Of a stretch of 64,000 nt of DNA, positions 1 through 13,125 are shown piece by piece. The notes under the pieces were generated by a model. It had not been told where the DNA came from and searched no databases. It worked only from the letters and a program-made list of their open reading frames with translations. Each line of letters begins with the position of its first letter. The first letter of the stretch is position 1. The DNA is from Gymnorhina tibicen. Lineage: Eukaryota; Chordata; Aves; Passeriformes; Artamidae. Both the position numbers and the translations under genes were made by a program. The DNA lies in assembly GCA_013399875.1 (NCBI GenBank), contig VXAZ01005702.1, positions 1,529,768 to 1,593,767 of the forward strand, given 5' to 3'.

Positions 1-3000
1 AATAAAAGACACCAGTATTACAATGCATGCTTATTCTCAGGTACCTGCACAATCTGATGTTTTGACATTAAAAGTCTCTGGCAATCAGTTAGTCATTTCA
101 CAAAGACTCAGTCAGTACTGTCAAAGATTTATTGTTTTAAGTCCTTCCTATCACACATCCATTCACTTTGCCAAGCAGTGTCTTTTAATAATTCTGTTCA
201 GACTCTCAGTGCTGCTGCTGTCACTGCTGTTCTTACACAAGAAGTACAATCAATAGATGGATGGGCAAAAATTAAATCATTCCATGGGTTCTGGTTGAGT
301 TGATTTGGGTCACAGGGTTCCCCAGTGCTTCTGGATTATTTCATATTCCTGTACTGCCACAACAATGCATGTTTCCCCTTGGTTGCTATCCTACAGCATG
401 TAATAACAGAAGATGTGGGCTGGTTGGATGATTGTGTGGAGCCATAAGAGAAGTCTCTGATCCAGCCGGTCCAAACCACAGAGGTTTCTTTCTGCAGAAA
501 GCAGCTAGCAGTCAAAATCATTTATCTAAACATGCTCCTTCCTTTCCCTGGAGAGGATCATGCCTGTTCTACAAGTGTGTACATTCTTACTTTCTCAATA
601 GAAGCCTTGATATGCAATAGAATCCTATGACAGAGTACATAGGCCTCACTTTCCATGCCTCAACTCACATTGAAAAGGTAGCATTTGCCAAGAATCATTG
701 TGCTGTGGGGGAAAGGAATGGCTGCAACAATTTCTTCTTGTGACTTTAGCAAAAATGGAGTTCTAATCCTGGAGTCATGCTAAACAGAACAACCCCAAGC
801 TCCCTAGATTGCAGAAAAAATGCATCCCTGGGTGTGGAAATAGAAGCGTCTGGAACTTCCTGTTGGAGTTTGCTGGAAGTTAAAACAGAACTGTTCCCAG
901 CCATGTGTGAATTCACTGGATCGTCCACAGGGCTTCTGTAAATTAACCAATGCTACGAGAGTTCTCCAGTTTCCCAGCTGCTGGCTTAGCAAAATACAAG
1001 GATGATTTAAAGGCATCTATCTTCTGATATTGTTCTCTGGTGAAAGCAAAGAACCATTTATCCTTTCCTCATAAGGGGAGGAGGGAGGGAAACAAGATAT
1101 GGAACTCTGACTGGTGGCAGGGACTTATGGATGTTATCGAAACCAAGAAATCGACACTATTTAATATGCCGAGAGCTCTTTATCTGAATGGAGGATGGGA
1201 AAAAGTCCATGCAAGTCAGAGTGAGCAGACTTCTTGCCAGAGCAGCCAGAAGTTGCTGTTCACCACACTTCCTTACCAGGAGTCTGATAGCACAAGTTAC
1301 AGCTGCTCCATGTTGCTAGAAAGCCTGTGGGAAGCTAAGGTAGGAACACCTGAGAAAGGTTTTGAGTTTCATAAATGACTGTAAATACACAATTGAAGCA
1401 CTTGAGAGATGAATCCAGCTGACAACGTGCTAAATATTATGGTCTACTACAGAAATATATAATTGTAAGCACGCTTATTTCACTATGCATAATCAGGGAT
1501 ATTTTTTTTACAACGTTTTATTTATTTGATGGCATGAAATGGTTTGGAGTAAATAGGCTTTTTAATCTGTTTCTAATTGGCATGTTATACTTCTGAATCA
1601 GGAATAAAAAGAATTAATAAATGTTACAAAAATTGGATTGAATATAAGATAAATTAGAATAGAGCCATTATAGTCCTTTGAGTAAGTATTTAGAAATTAA
1701 ATTATAAATGTATTTGAAATGTTAATCATTTACCCAACAGGCTATAACAGCTTGCAATGCACCATTACAATTTGTCATGTAAATTCATATTCAGACATGG
1801 AATAAAAGTGTGGGGAGAAAACAAAAGGGTACTGTGCATGGGCAGTCACAGCTGTTGCAGAGCATTGATTCTCCTTGATAATTTCAGATTCTGTTCAAAT
1901 CTTGAACAAAGGAAAATACTAAGAAAATCTGTAACTGACCAACACAATATTCTTTTCAAAAAGTGCTCCTTGTATAACTTGTGAAGACACATTGGAAATG
2001 CCCGGTTATATCATGATCAATAGAAGAGGCCAAATGTACCCAGTAATGCAACACTCTATATATCTTAGGTACTTCTGTCTTATTACCGGTCTCACTGAGC
2101 ATCGAGGCTGCTCATCTTCACAGAGTGCTGATGAGACACAGAAATGCCACTTTCCATCGATTACAGACAAGGAACAAAGATACACGGGATGAGATCCTTT
2201 AATAATTTCAGCAGCTAAATCTCTCCACCACCCTACAGTGCACACTCAAATTCCACTTTATCACACAAATTCTCACAGGCCATTGTTACTGCCATTCCTG
2301 GAATAAGCACACGGGCAGGCAGGGTGTCTTCTGTCATCACAGACAGTTCGAGAGGTGCCCCCACAGAGCAGCTCAGCTGTGGCATAGGGCCAAAAGCAGT
2401 GGAACATTCCTTCATTGGAGGTTGCTCTGCACAGAGGAGGTAAAATGATTCCCTGCTGGCTCTCTAAGTCGGGATCTCAGCAGCCTGAGGCAGGGAGTAA
2501 GTTAATGCTGTGATGTTCTGATTCTGATGCAGTGCAAAGGGCAGCAGATAAGAAACCACTAAGTGCACAGAAGGAGAAGAGTTTGGGCCTTGCGTGTTAG
2601 TAGTTTTATTGAAAGCCTCTTGATATTTGATGTGACAGACTGCTAGGTAATGATGAAGGTTTCTAACGCAACATCTTAGATGTTACACCCTTGTGGATGC
2701 AGAGGTAATCACGCAAACACAGATCCCAAAGGTTTTCTAAAAAGGTACAGGCCTTCCTACTGTCTGTTAAAGCAAACCCTTGATTTGTTTACAGACTGAC
2801 TAGCAAACCTCATCTCTGCTTGTATCATAGTTAATAAACTCTCCTCTACCATCAGCACAGGTGGCCATACCCTTATTGACCACTGCCTAGAAAAATGGGC
2901 ACCACCTCTCCTTGCTTTGATACCAATAAGACAGTAAATAACTCAGCACTGTAGAGGCAAGATGTATCTCCTGTTCAGGACAATAATCTGGGTACAGCTC

Positions 3001-4580
3001 AAGAGTTGAGATACAGTAAAGGAGAGATTAATGAAATGACATCTGCTGCCAAGCATCACTTTAGGCTTTCAAAGTCAGAAATCTTGAAAATACCTATTTA
3101 TTGTCCACATATCCCTAAATCTAGCTACAGTTCAAAGCCATCTAATTTATTATTGATACAGACCCATAGGTATCTGCGGCAAGACGTATCTCAAATACAT
3201 CAAGAGCATCCCAACACTCAGACTGTGCTCTTCACATCTACAGTAAGATTCAGCTGTCTCACATGCTGAGCTTAATTGAAAATTTGAACATAATTACTGC
3301 ATCCCAACTGCTTCACAGCTGGTGTCCAGAAGATGAAGGACAGAGCTAACATCCACCTTCTGGCTGAAGATTTTGGACTACCCATCTTTTCCATAGAGCC
3401 CTAGCTTCTATGGCTCTTGCCACAGACCATTCAACGTGTACAAGAGCGTGAGTCTTGTACATCCATCCTTGCATGGAGTAGCTAGGTATTTAACAGAAAG
3501 AAAGGGGGAAAGCAAGAGATCCTGTGACTCTCTAGGCCTTGCTGCGCTGACTGCTTAATATAAATTCCACCTCACAGAAATTGGAGAAAAACTCCTCTCT
3601 GGTGCCGAGTGTGCCAGTCACTAGGGCTGGTACTGTCTCACATTCAGCAGACAGCTATTTCTCCATACCACACTGAAGGACATTGATGGGACAGACTGAG
3701 AGTTTTGCTTCTATAGAATCATGCTGCTACCAGCAGGATTTTTCTGCTGAGTTAAAATCCCCGCAGGCGCTGGGAGAAGCTAAAGGTTGGACTTCGACAC
3801 TTAAGCATACTGTGCTACTTGGCACACCATTGTCTCGAAAGGACATGGTGCTCTTATTCTGTTACCTGTGTTTTATGCCTGTTTTTGAGAGCATCTGTGA
3901 AATCAAAGCCCTGTGCTTTCCAGATGACAAGAAGTAACCAGGTAAAGAGGCCCAAGTTAAGTGCCAGACCTCTCAGTGCTGTCAAGTCCAAAACACTTAC
4001 ACACAGGCTGCAGATCAAATGCAAATTTTACTGGCAGAAATTTTGGCTTCTGTATTCTTTAGGTATTTCCAAGGCTGGAACAGCTGCAAGCATCAATGAG
4101 AATACAGATTTTGGATCTGGGACCCTTGCATGGCATTTTAGGAGAAAAAGACCTCTTATGAGCTATGCCTAAGTGACTGCTATTTCCACTAAAAAGCACT
4201 AAAACTCCAGAATCACTCTGTGGATCCTGCCATAGAGAAGTGAACAGTCTTTAAATTCCTTCCTACCCCTGAGCCCCCCAGAGGGGCAAGGCAATTATTT
4301 ACAAAGTCAATTGGCCCATGAAAGGGAGAATTGTTTTTTATACTCTTTTTCATTGCCAGCTCCAGCCTTGTGCCTTTCTTCCCGATTCATGCCTTTCTTT
4401 ACTCTTCTGCCTAAACAATATATATCAGGCATATTTAAGTTCACTGTTCCCCACAGGGAACTTCTGCAATTAACTTGCTGTCCTGGTGTGTGGATAAGTA
4501 AAATGGGAATGGACAATGGTTGATTTGTATTTATGGTGAGCAACTACTGTGAAACCTAAAAAAAAGTATTGTAAGTAGGA
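1..4580. other. Unique noncoding sequence, no gene recognised
   Basis: AT-rich sequence with frequent stops in all frames. Open frames reach at most 117 codons (3819-4172) and none resembles a known protein. I see no interspersed repeat that I recognise. Intergenic or intronic is the best description. Confidence 0.6.
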
Positions 4581-4715
4581 AAAAGAAACAAAACCAAAAC
4601 CAAATCAAACCAAACCAACAACAACAACAACAAAAAAAACCACCCCAAACAAAACCCCAACCAACCAACCAAACACACAAAAACCACAAACAAAAAACCA
4701 AAACAAAAATAAAAA
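4581..4715. repeat. A/C-rich low-complexity block
   Basis: The plus strand is almost purely A and C: degenerate AAACC and CAA units, including (CAA)n around 4617-4632 and CCAA units around 4655-4670. The matching T/G-rich strand contains no ORF. Such blocks often start from the A-rich tail of a retrotransposon, but no element is visible next to this one. Confidence 0.85.
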
Positions 4716-7700
4716 GGAATGTTTAGTTTAGAAAGTAGATTTTTAAGTGTCTAATGAAGCCTTAGGCCAGGTCTTCAGATTGAATTCACTGATGTAACTG
4801 AGTTGACTTCGGTTTTTATTCAGAGATTTTGCCTTCAGAATAATTGTTTCAGTTTTCCCTACCTGTAGATCTGGAGTCCTGTTCACAGTACATAAGTTAT
4901 AAAGGGCCATATCCAGGAACCTCTGAAATATTCTAAATTTGATTTTTTTTTCTATCATGAGAGAAAAAAAGTAGCAACATTAAGTAGGGGAAGGTTGTTG
5001 TAATATTCCCAATGTATACAATCTTGGTTTGTCAGAGGCTGAACATTTTCTGTCCACTTTTTACCTCATTTTACAGTTCCTAGCTGATGGAAAATTTCTT
5101 ATCCTGTCTTACTGTTGGTTGAGCAGCTCTGAAACTCAAGATGCAAGGTCTGTGCTTCTTTAGAAGGCTGCATGCCATGCTTCTAATAGAATACCTCACT
5201 CTTGCTCACTCTGACAGGAATATTTCAATGCATCCATCACTGACAAAGCTAAAATCAAATCAGATATTAATCAAAGACTTCATTTTTTTTCTCTTTTCTT
5301 TTAATTTGAAAGCGCTCCAACAATAGAATAAATTCAGCAAGAGAAAAAATCAGAAGAAAATGCACATCAAAACTACTGGAGATGTTTTTGCCAAAGGCAG
5401 TGCCCACATCACTATCTTGTACCCTATTATTTCTCCTACTTTCCTCCACTGCATGAATTAATATGAGGTTCAGAAGGACTGGCCCAGGGGCCATGTAATT
5501 TCCTGGCTTTTCTGGGACAACTCCTGAGAAAACACCAATGGCTCAACACCTAAAACTGACCCAGAAAACACAGCAAAAGTCATGCTTGTAGATATAGGTC
5601 CACCTTTTTAAAGAGCCAGGACCCTAAAAGCCTGTGTGGTTCACTGGAGTAGTTACGGAGGTTAGTCCCTCTAGCAGGGTAAGTTACAAGACAGTGCTTA
5701 CTGTTTTTCATCCCTAAAATGTAAAGTAGTTCTCTCTCAGTCCCCTGTATTTGCACAGACACCCAGCTCTTGGACGGACATGGCAGAAGCAGCTCTTCCT
5801 AACAAGGGAGGTACATTGGAAGGTTCTTTCCCCTCATAAGGAAAAAAAAAGGGGAATGACTGAATGAATGCCTACATGCATGTACCTGTATACACACACA
5901 GTTACACAGACAGAGGATAATTGCTTGAGCACTCCACAGCTCTCCCCACTCCCTCATCTTACCCCAGTTTCTACTGGTTAACATCAAAATCCACCCTAAA
6001 AGAGGACTTATTTTATTTTATTTTATCCTGCTGCTTGGACAAGTACACAGCACTACTATGAGAAAGATGAAACTTTCAATGACCATCATTTCAATGTCTA
6101 GTCAGGGACAGAATCAATCTGTCAATGCCAGTAGCAGAAGGCAAAAATATGCCCCACACACACATGGACAGTGACTGAGAGTTTTCCTGTCCCACATCAG
6201 GTCTGTATGAGGTTCTGAGTGTTTCTGCACTGCATAAAAGATCCTCCTGTGACATTTTTGCTTAAAAGAAGATGAGCTGAGAGTGCAGAAAGGCACCCAC
6301 ACAGGTTTCCTTTCCCACATTCCTTCCAGAGTATTTCAGAATTGCATTTCACACTTTTGTTTTGCATAAGCTGTTCAGCATCCCTGATTCTGCTTCTCCT
6401 AATGGTTCAGCACACTTCCTGAGCACAGTGATACACATTGCATTTTATTTTTCACACACAAATCAAGAAAAAGGACTTTAAATTATACTAAGACAAGGGG
6501 CTTTATACTATGCAGGCAACCCTCTGTATTAGAATCATTCCTTTAAAATCAAAAAACTATGTCATTTGCTGGCTGAATATCTGGCCATATTTGAAATTCA
6601 GGTGTAAAAGTTACTGCTGATAAGCAGTGGAGCAGCTTTAAATAGTAAATATGATACATGGAAAACATGGATATGTTTTAAAACTCTTGTAACTGAAGAT
6701 CTGCAACTCCCTTGCACTCTCTTTGTCTTTCTCTGTCTAACATAAAGAAACATCATTTTCTTATACATAGTGAGATGGATATGTACTTCATCTGGGACCA
6801 GGCTTTCTCTGCAGATGAGTGACAGAAATCCTAAGCTCTTTCAGAATTGCAGTTTTATAGTAAATCTTAGAAAACAATTTCAGACACATTTTGATGTCCA
6901 GATTACAATCTAAAACTGTAAAGAGAAGAGACTCTTATTTTTTTAAGCAACATTTTAAAGTGAAGGCAACATGACTTAGTGGCTCTGGTTTAGTCAGGTC
7001 TGAGTTTCTAGTCTCAACTACAAGAATATTTCTTATGCAAAAACAATTCATAAAAAACATGCAGCCAAGAAAGTAGGCAGTCCAGAGAGGTGAGGTATAA
7101 AAAAATATATCATAAATCCACACAAAACTAGCCATAAGCTTTTTTTTTCTTAGAGTGAAACATATCTAGTCAGGCTGTCCATCTCAGAAATATCTCCCTT
7201 ATTCTCCCCTGTTCTCCCCAAGGATCACTAGCCCTTCAGCTCCCAGTCAGATAATGACAGTTACCCTCCAGATATTCCTCTCATGGGAAAGCATATTTTT
7301 AGTTGTGTTTTAGTTTTGAGACCTGGTAGTTCATACTCAACCAACTCCCTGCACTTACAATCAACAGAGATTAAAGAACCTACAATTCACAGCGTTTCTG
7401 CAGCAAAAGAAGAAGCACCTTTTCATGAAAGAACCATCCTGGGAAAAGTTCACCATGAGAAGCTACAGCAGTTAATTCCCATTTTCAGCTTTGCAAGGAT
7501 ACCTGGACAGAAGTAGAGACCATTGTGATAGATAAACAGAAGTGATACCTTCAAGTACTGCATTTGTAATCAAATATATCAAATTAGTCACTTGTGGAAG
7601 ATAAGTGAGTCCTGTATGGGATCAAATGACCACACACAACTTCCATTGATCAGCTCTCCTGTCCCCGCGCTTCCTCTGTGCCCGGGCAGCTCATGGGTCT

Positions 7701-10700
7701 CGGCACCATGTGCTAGGAGCTTGGAGTGCTGCAGATTGAAATGGTGAAATATCAAAAGGTTGTTGGGCAAAGTAAGGCTAAAGGGAAGGCACGGCAGCAA
7801 CAGCTGTCAGCTGCTGATGAGCTTAGAAAGGCATGTGAGATTACCATTCTTTTCAAGGGAGGCTCAGCTCCAAAGACACTGCTAATCGTTTTTGTAGAGA
7901 CAGACTAACGAGCTAGAGCATTCACAGGTACACACTTTCACAGTGCCACCAGACACTGCCTTTCACTCATCCACTGCCGTGCAAGGCATAGGTTGTTGCC
8001 TCAGCACCAGCTTTACAAGTCTAACCATGCTGGAGGGGCTGTGCTTTTCGTCCTGAGATAGCGTGAGCCTCAAGGGTTTTTTACATTAGCCCACGGAGTC
8101 TTGAGGAGGAGAAGCTGTTGTGCCAGTGAGAGCCACCCAGTCTTGTGTCCTCCAGGAAACTGCCAAGATGAGGTAAGTGAACTCTGCTGTGCGACACCAA
8201 CGTTGCTATTTTGTCATGTCCACCAGGCAAGAACCTGTAGCAGTACACCTAACCCGTCCTTTCCTTCCACTGGTCCAGTTTCTGAACTATTTCTCTGCAA
8301 TCTCTTTAAAGACAGTCATGCTTCACTGGAAATTGCTGTAAAACAAAGCTTCATGTTGGTGTAGGATGATATCCTCAAGATAAAGGACGTGAACCAATAC
8401 ACAGGCATAATTTCTATATTTTCTCAGAGTGAAACAGCTTCTCCCCCTTTCCTCAGCTTCCTCATGTTCATCCTTTCCCACATCAAATGCACAAATTCAT
8501 CATTGACTGTTCTTCAGGGAATTAATGCTTTCAGCAAAGCACTGCAGTGACAGGCATGCTGTGCAGAGATGTTCAAAGATTCCCCAAAATGGCAGTGATA
8601 AGGATGCTTTTAAAGGAGGGATGTGACCTATGAAGGGAAACATGCCAGATTGCAATTTGCTGCAACACTAAAGGGCCACTAAAACCACAACTCTCACCTT
8701 TCTTCACATTATTTTTAGACTTGAACCAACCATAGATGACAACTGCATGATTAACACTGAAGCATTTTAGTGACAATACATTGCTGAAAAATTTGTATAG
8801 GGTCCTAAGGGTGTTTTCTTGTAATTAAAGTGGGAGTCAAGAGCCGTTTGGGCAAGAGATTCATATTTCTAAAAAAAAATTTAAAATTAAATAAAAACTA
8901 CATGGACTATGAAGAAAGACAGCCATTGCAAAACAAAGTTTCTGTGGAGCATGGTATAAATGTGTTTCCAGTTGCAGAATTGACAAACCAACAGAAATTT
9001 TGCAATTATACTGAGTTTTATTTTGATTTTCTTGCCATCTCAGGAAAATTTCGAGCCATTCAGAGACCTCACTGATGGGAAACAATACAGGACAGATCCA
9101 ATCCCTTTTATTCTGTGGGCTGGGTCAGACTTTGAATCTATAGAGGAAATGCCTCTGTACACAGGATTTGTTGAATTAAGTATGCATACTTCATAAATCA
9201 AATCACACTTTAATCCTCTAGCACAGATTATTTTTTTGTTGTTATTTAGTGCAAAAAAACCAAGAAGGTCTTGAAAAAAAACCGAAACATTTTCTAGTAG
9301 AATGTAGTGGTCATTAGATTAAAGTCTTAAATGGGCTTTGTATGAGTGAAAGTCAACTGACTTTACTGTTGCTAAAGCTGAAATGTGAATGAGAGATCTA
9401 TAGAAATACACGTTTCAGTACAATCAGTCGATTAAGCAATCTCATTGTTCAAACACTGCTAAATGCCTTGCAGTTATGAGATTTTAAACATCAATACAGT
9501 TTTTAAAAGTCAGTATATTACTTTCTCCTCTGGAAATTTATTGCAGTCTATCTAAACTGGAATTAGAGGACTCCTGCTGAGCAATAAATGCATTGGACTG
9601 AATATCATGAAGAAGATCAAGGAGTTCAACCCAGCCATTGAGACTATTCATCATAAATATTCCTTTGCTTGATGGGAAACCTCCAAACTCTTTGTTAGTG
9701 TGTCCAGATGAGGGCAGAGATGGATACCCAGAGTCAAGGTTACTGGGAGACAGAGCAGTTTCTCCTAGAAAGAAGTGTTACAGGCATTCAACTAAAATAT
9801 CTCAATTTAGGAAGGTCTATGGGAAAACTATCTAGTCCAGACTCTGGGTTCTCACTCAGCACTAGAAGGCTTCTACACATTAAATTAATTGCCAGTTCGC
9901 TTAAAATTAATAAAATATTTCCCTACCACTTCAGTCAGCTTGCCAGAGGGTACCATTGAATCAACAGACTGGGCTGAATTTTTAATAATTTCATGATCTC
10001 TAAAGCATCAAATATAAGGTAGTGCAGGAAGTAAGATAAGCCCTCAAAGGCCCTCTTAGCTAGTCTTTATTAGGAGATAGATTAGGAGAAAGACTGGAAT
10101 GGATTCCTCTCCTTGGTACATTGATGTAAATAAAGGATGAATCACTAAAGTGCAAAACCAATGCAAAATCTAAATTAGTCCCAATGATTTTTAATACTGT
10201 ATTGACAATTGTTAAATATAAAGCAACATTTTCCTTTATAATACCTTTTCTTAGCCAGCTCTTACATTTACTGCACCATTCTTTTCAACTTTGTTGCCAT
10301 AGTCTCAGCAATTCACAAGAAGAGTTTGTGAAGCACAAATATAGGCAGCAGGTAAAGGAGCTGGGCAGAGGAGGCAGAAAAATTTCAGATGAAGGGGAAG
10401 TAGAGGTCTGCCATTGCCAGCTAGGGGAGGGGCAGAAGTGTCTGAGAAGCAATTAGTAAATACTATGATTATTTTTGTGCCTTTTGTGGGTTTAGGCAAT
10501 TGTCTATTGCTAATGGAAAGCACACAGAGAATTCAAATTCAGGTTGGAGAGGATTTAAAGATTCTAAAAGTTAGATTCATCTAAACAAGAAAAAAAGATC
10601 CAAACATTGCAGAGAATGTTGTAGTTTAAAGAAAACAATGCAGTATCAAGAAGATATACTCTCTACCTTCTTCCTGTTCTCCCTACCCCCCCCCAATTAT

Positions 10701-12634
10701 TTTTCTTTGTAATCGTTGGAGAAATAAACATAATAAGATATATTAATTTGAAAGAAAGCTATTTTCCAAGACAAAATGGTCTGTCAATGTTTTCCTTAAG
10801 ATAGTTTATTGTTACTGCAAGTGAAAGTATACCTAGAACACCCACTGGCATGAAATAGGGCTGATACATTGTTTGCTCCTAAGTGCAATACTCGAGCATG
10901 CATTCTCAGCCAAAACTGCTCTGGAGAATAGAAGGGAGTCTATCAGGAACAAAAAAGAGCAAGTAAAATTGTTTGAGTCGCTACTTGCTACAAACCTTTC
11001 GAGGTAGTAGACAATATGGCAGCCAGTATTTATTATTAGTGGACTAACAGCACATTAATGAACTTGGGCTGATCACTGACCCGTGGGTTGCACCACTACT
11101 GCCCAGTGGTATCTCCATAGTGACTGACAGCTACAGAGCAAATCTGAATCACTTTGCAAAACCTGTGATTGAAGTCAACCTCAAGCCCTGCAGCCTTTCG
11201 AAGGGTAATCAAGCACACATGAAAAACTCAGGATACTAAATTTCTGAAGGAGCTAGTCTTTTAGGCTCCACTGATGCTGTAAGTCTTTCAGTGGATGCTC
11301 CAGTATGCAGTGCCATTGGCAGTGCCCATGACTTCAGGTACAAAACTCTATACATGTGTAGCACACTGCAGGGTCAGAGTCTTAGGGCTGTCTTCCCACA
11401 TAAAGTCTGGACTTTCCACATAAGAAGATTTCTACTAGATGTGAGAATAGCCTGATACATTTTTGGTAACAGTTCTATAAAGAAGGGAATGCTCAAATAT
11501 ATGTCTAGGGTTTGAGTATTAGTTAACCTTTCACATTGAAACCTAAGGACAAGGGAGAGTTGTACGGTCTGTGTTTTACAAAAATTCATTTAAATTGCAG
11601 TGGCATATTTTCTGAGCACAGGAAGACAATCCTTGCTCCAGGGTGTAAAGTCTAAAAAGACAAAGATAAATAACAGTCACAGAAAAGAGAAACAATAAAC
11701 AAATAATCTTAATGGCAATCACCAGTAGCTCTTGTTAATTACAGTCTCTCTCCCCTCACCTTCTTGTTTTTTTATTTGTTAATTCAGTTAATGCACTACG
11801 CTCACTGTCTTTAACAGCTACTACAAATTACAATGCACTGTATTTATGTCTTTCTTCCCCCAACATTCACCTCCCTCTCTCTGTACAATTCATCCATGAG
11901 ATAAATCTCCAGGATGGGTAAGAGATTTAGCCGGATAGAACTACCTTACTTTTCCAAGGTAGCAGGCTCCTCCATCTATCATGTAAATTTCTGGCAGGTT
12001 TCAAAACCTTTGCTTAGCTCCCAGCTAATCTCATAAACCTCTGCACTGCTGCCAGTCTGAATTGCCAAATCCACCTAACCACTGATACCACCCAACAAAC
12101 TGATAAACTGCTCAGAGTTTTGGCTCAGCTTTCACAAAGGGATTCTCAAAATGGTCAGAAGAATATTCTAAAACTTCTCATCTGTTAGTCTGGGCAACAG
12201 AGCCGGCACAGGCCAGCAACACGAAGCAGAGCTTTACTGAACCTACAAGAAAGTATCTGGGAGTACAGGGAAAATAGGTAAGGATTTAGCCCTAAACAAG
12301 AGCTCCTAAATAAGGATTCAAACCCCAGTGTGGCGTAGAAACTGAACCTGAGACCTTCCACATCCCACTGCAGAGCTCAAAACAAGCTATTCTCTTTGAG
12401 TAAAACAGTTCCCCTAACTGCTCAATTACTTTTCATGAATAATGACAGAAGAATGACTTGAGGATACCATGAACCTGGTGACTGTCCTAATCACTGGACT
12501 CTGGAATCAACTTTTCTCTTGTTTAATGAATATTTAATAATAACACTTCCTTTCTACATAGAGATGTTATGAGGAAAAATTATTTTAGCTTGATAGTGTT
12601 GCCTTTCCCTGGGCTTAGAATTAAAAGCCAAACA
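4716..12634. other. Unique noncoding sequence, no gene recognised
   Basis: AT-rich sequence with only short open frames and no repeat I can name. It contains a small TTTTA microsatellite at 6008-6026. An 83-bp AG/GT-flanked segment at 8090-8172, ending in a consensus GTAAGT donor, could be a noncoding exon but has no other support. Confidence 0.6.
6008..6026. repeat. (TTTTA)n pentanucleotide microsatellite
   Basis: About four units of TTTTA in a row, starting after AGAGGAC and ending before TCCTGC. Simple repeat with no evident function. Confidence 0.85.
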
Positions 12635-13125
12635 TGTTTAGAGGGGAAAAAAGGGTTTTACCTCGGTATTTATTTAAGGATCTTCACATGCACCACATCC
12701 AGGTAGAATGCACTGAAAATGCACCCCAGAATGCACACCGAAAAATGCACCCACATGATGATTCAGGTATACAATTATAGGCCTTGCACATTAGCAGATC
12801 TGTCAAAGATTCCCCAATGAGAGGCTCAAGAGAAGCCCCTGTCCTGAGGAACCTTCCCCCTGGGGGGGCCTGTCTTGGTTTACAGAATGTGTTCTGGAGA
12901 GGACCTTGGTGTCTGGGGCTTTCTGACCCCCAACTGTGAAAGTTTCCAGGATGTTTGGTCTCTTGGCTTAACGGAACTTTGGGTCTAAGCAAGTTATCAG
13001 ACTTGGGAATTACAAGTATCTGGGCTAAAAGCACTAAGGATATATAAAAGCTGTATAAAAGGGTATATGAAAGGGTATATAAGAGGGGAATATAGAAAAG
13101 CAAAAAATCATCATGGTATCAACAG
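12635..13125 (-). mobile_element. Probable endogenous retrovirus LTR, minus strand
   Basis: Read on the minus strand, this segment has LTR architecture. A TATA-like CTATAATT lies at 12773-12780, an AATAAA signal at 12669-12674 is followed by ACCGAGGTAAAACCC, and the element ends in a run closing with TAAACA at 12635. The AATAAATACCGAGG block resembles the poly-A region of a passerine LTR family, from memory. The left edge begins TGTTTAG on the plus strand, as expected for a TG...CA element. The right edge is uncertain: no clean target duplication was found, and an AACA match at 13396 sits in an AAAC microsatellite. The 139-codon minus-strand open frame here is a by-product of the LTR. Confidence 0.55.

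Noticed and set aside
8090..8172. AG...GTAAGT segment that could be an exon
   Set aside because: The acceptor is weak and the frame carries no recognisable protein. Only the donor is strong.
12684..13103. 139-codon minus-strand ORF with a hydrophobic N-terminus
   Set aside because: It lies inside the probable LTR. The hydrophobic start comes from the TATATA-rich repeats.
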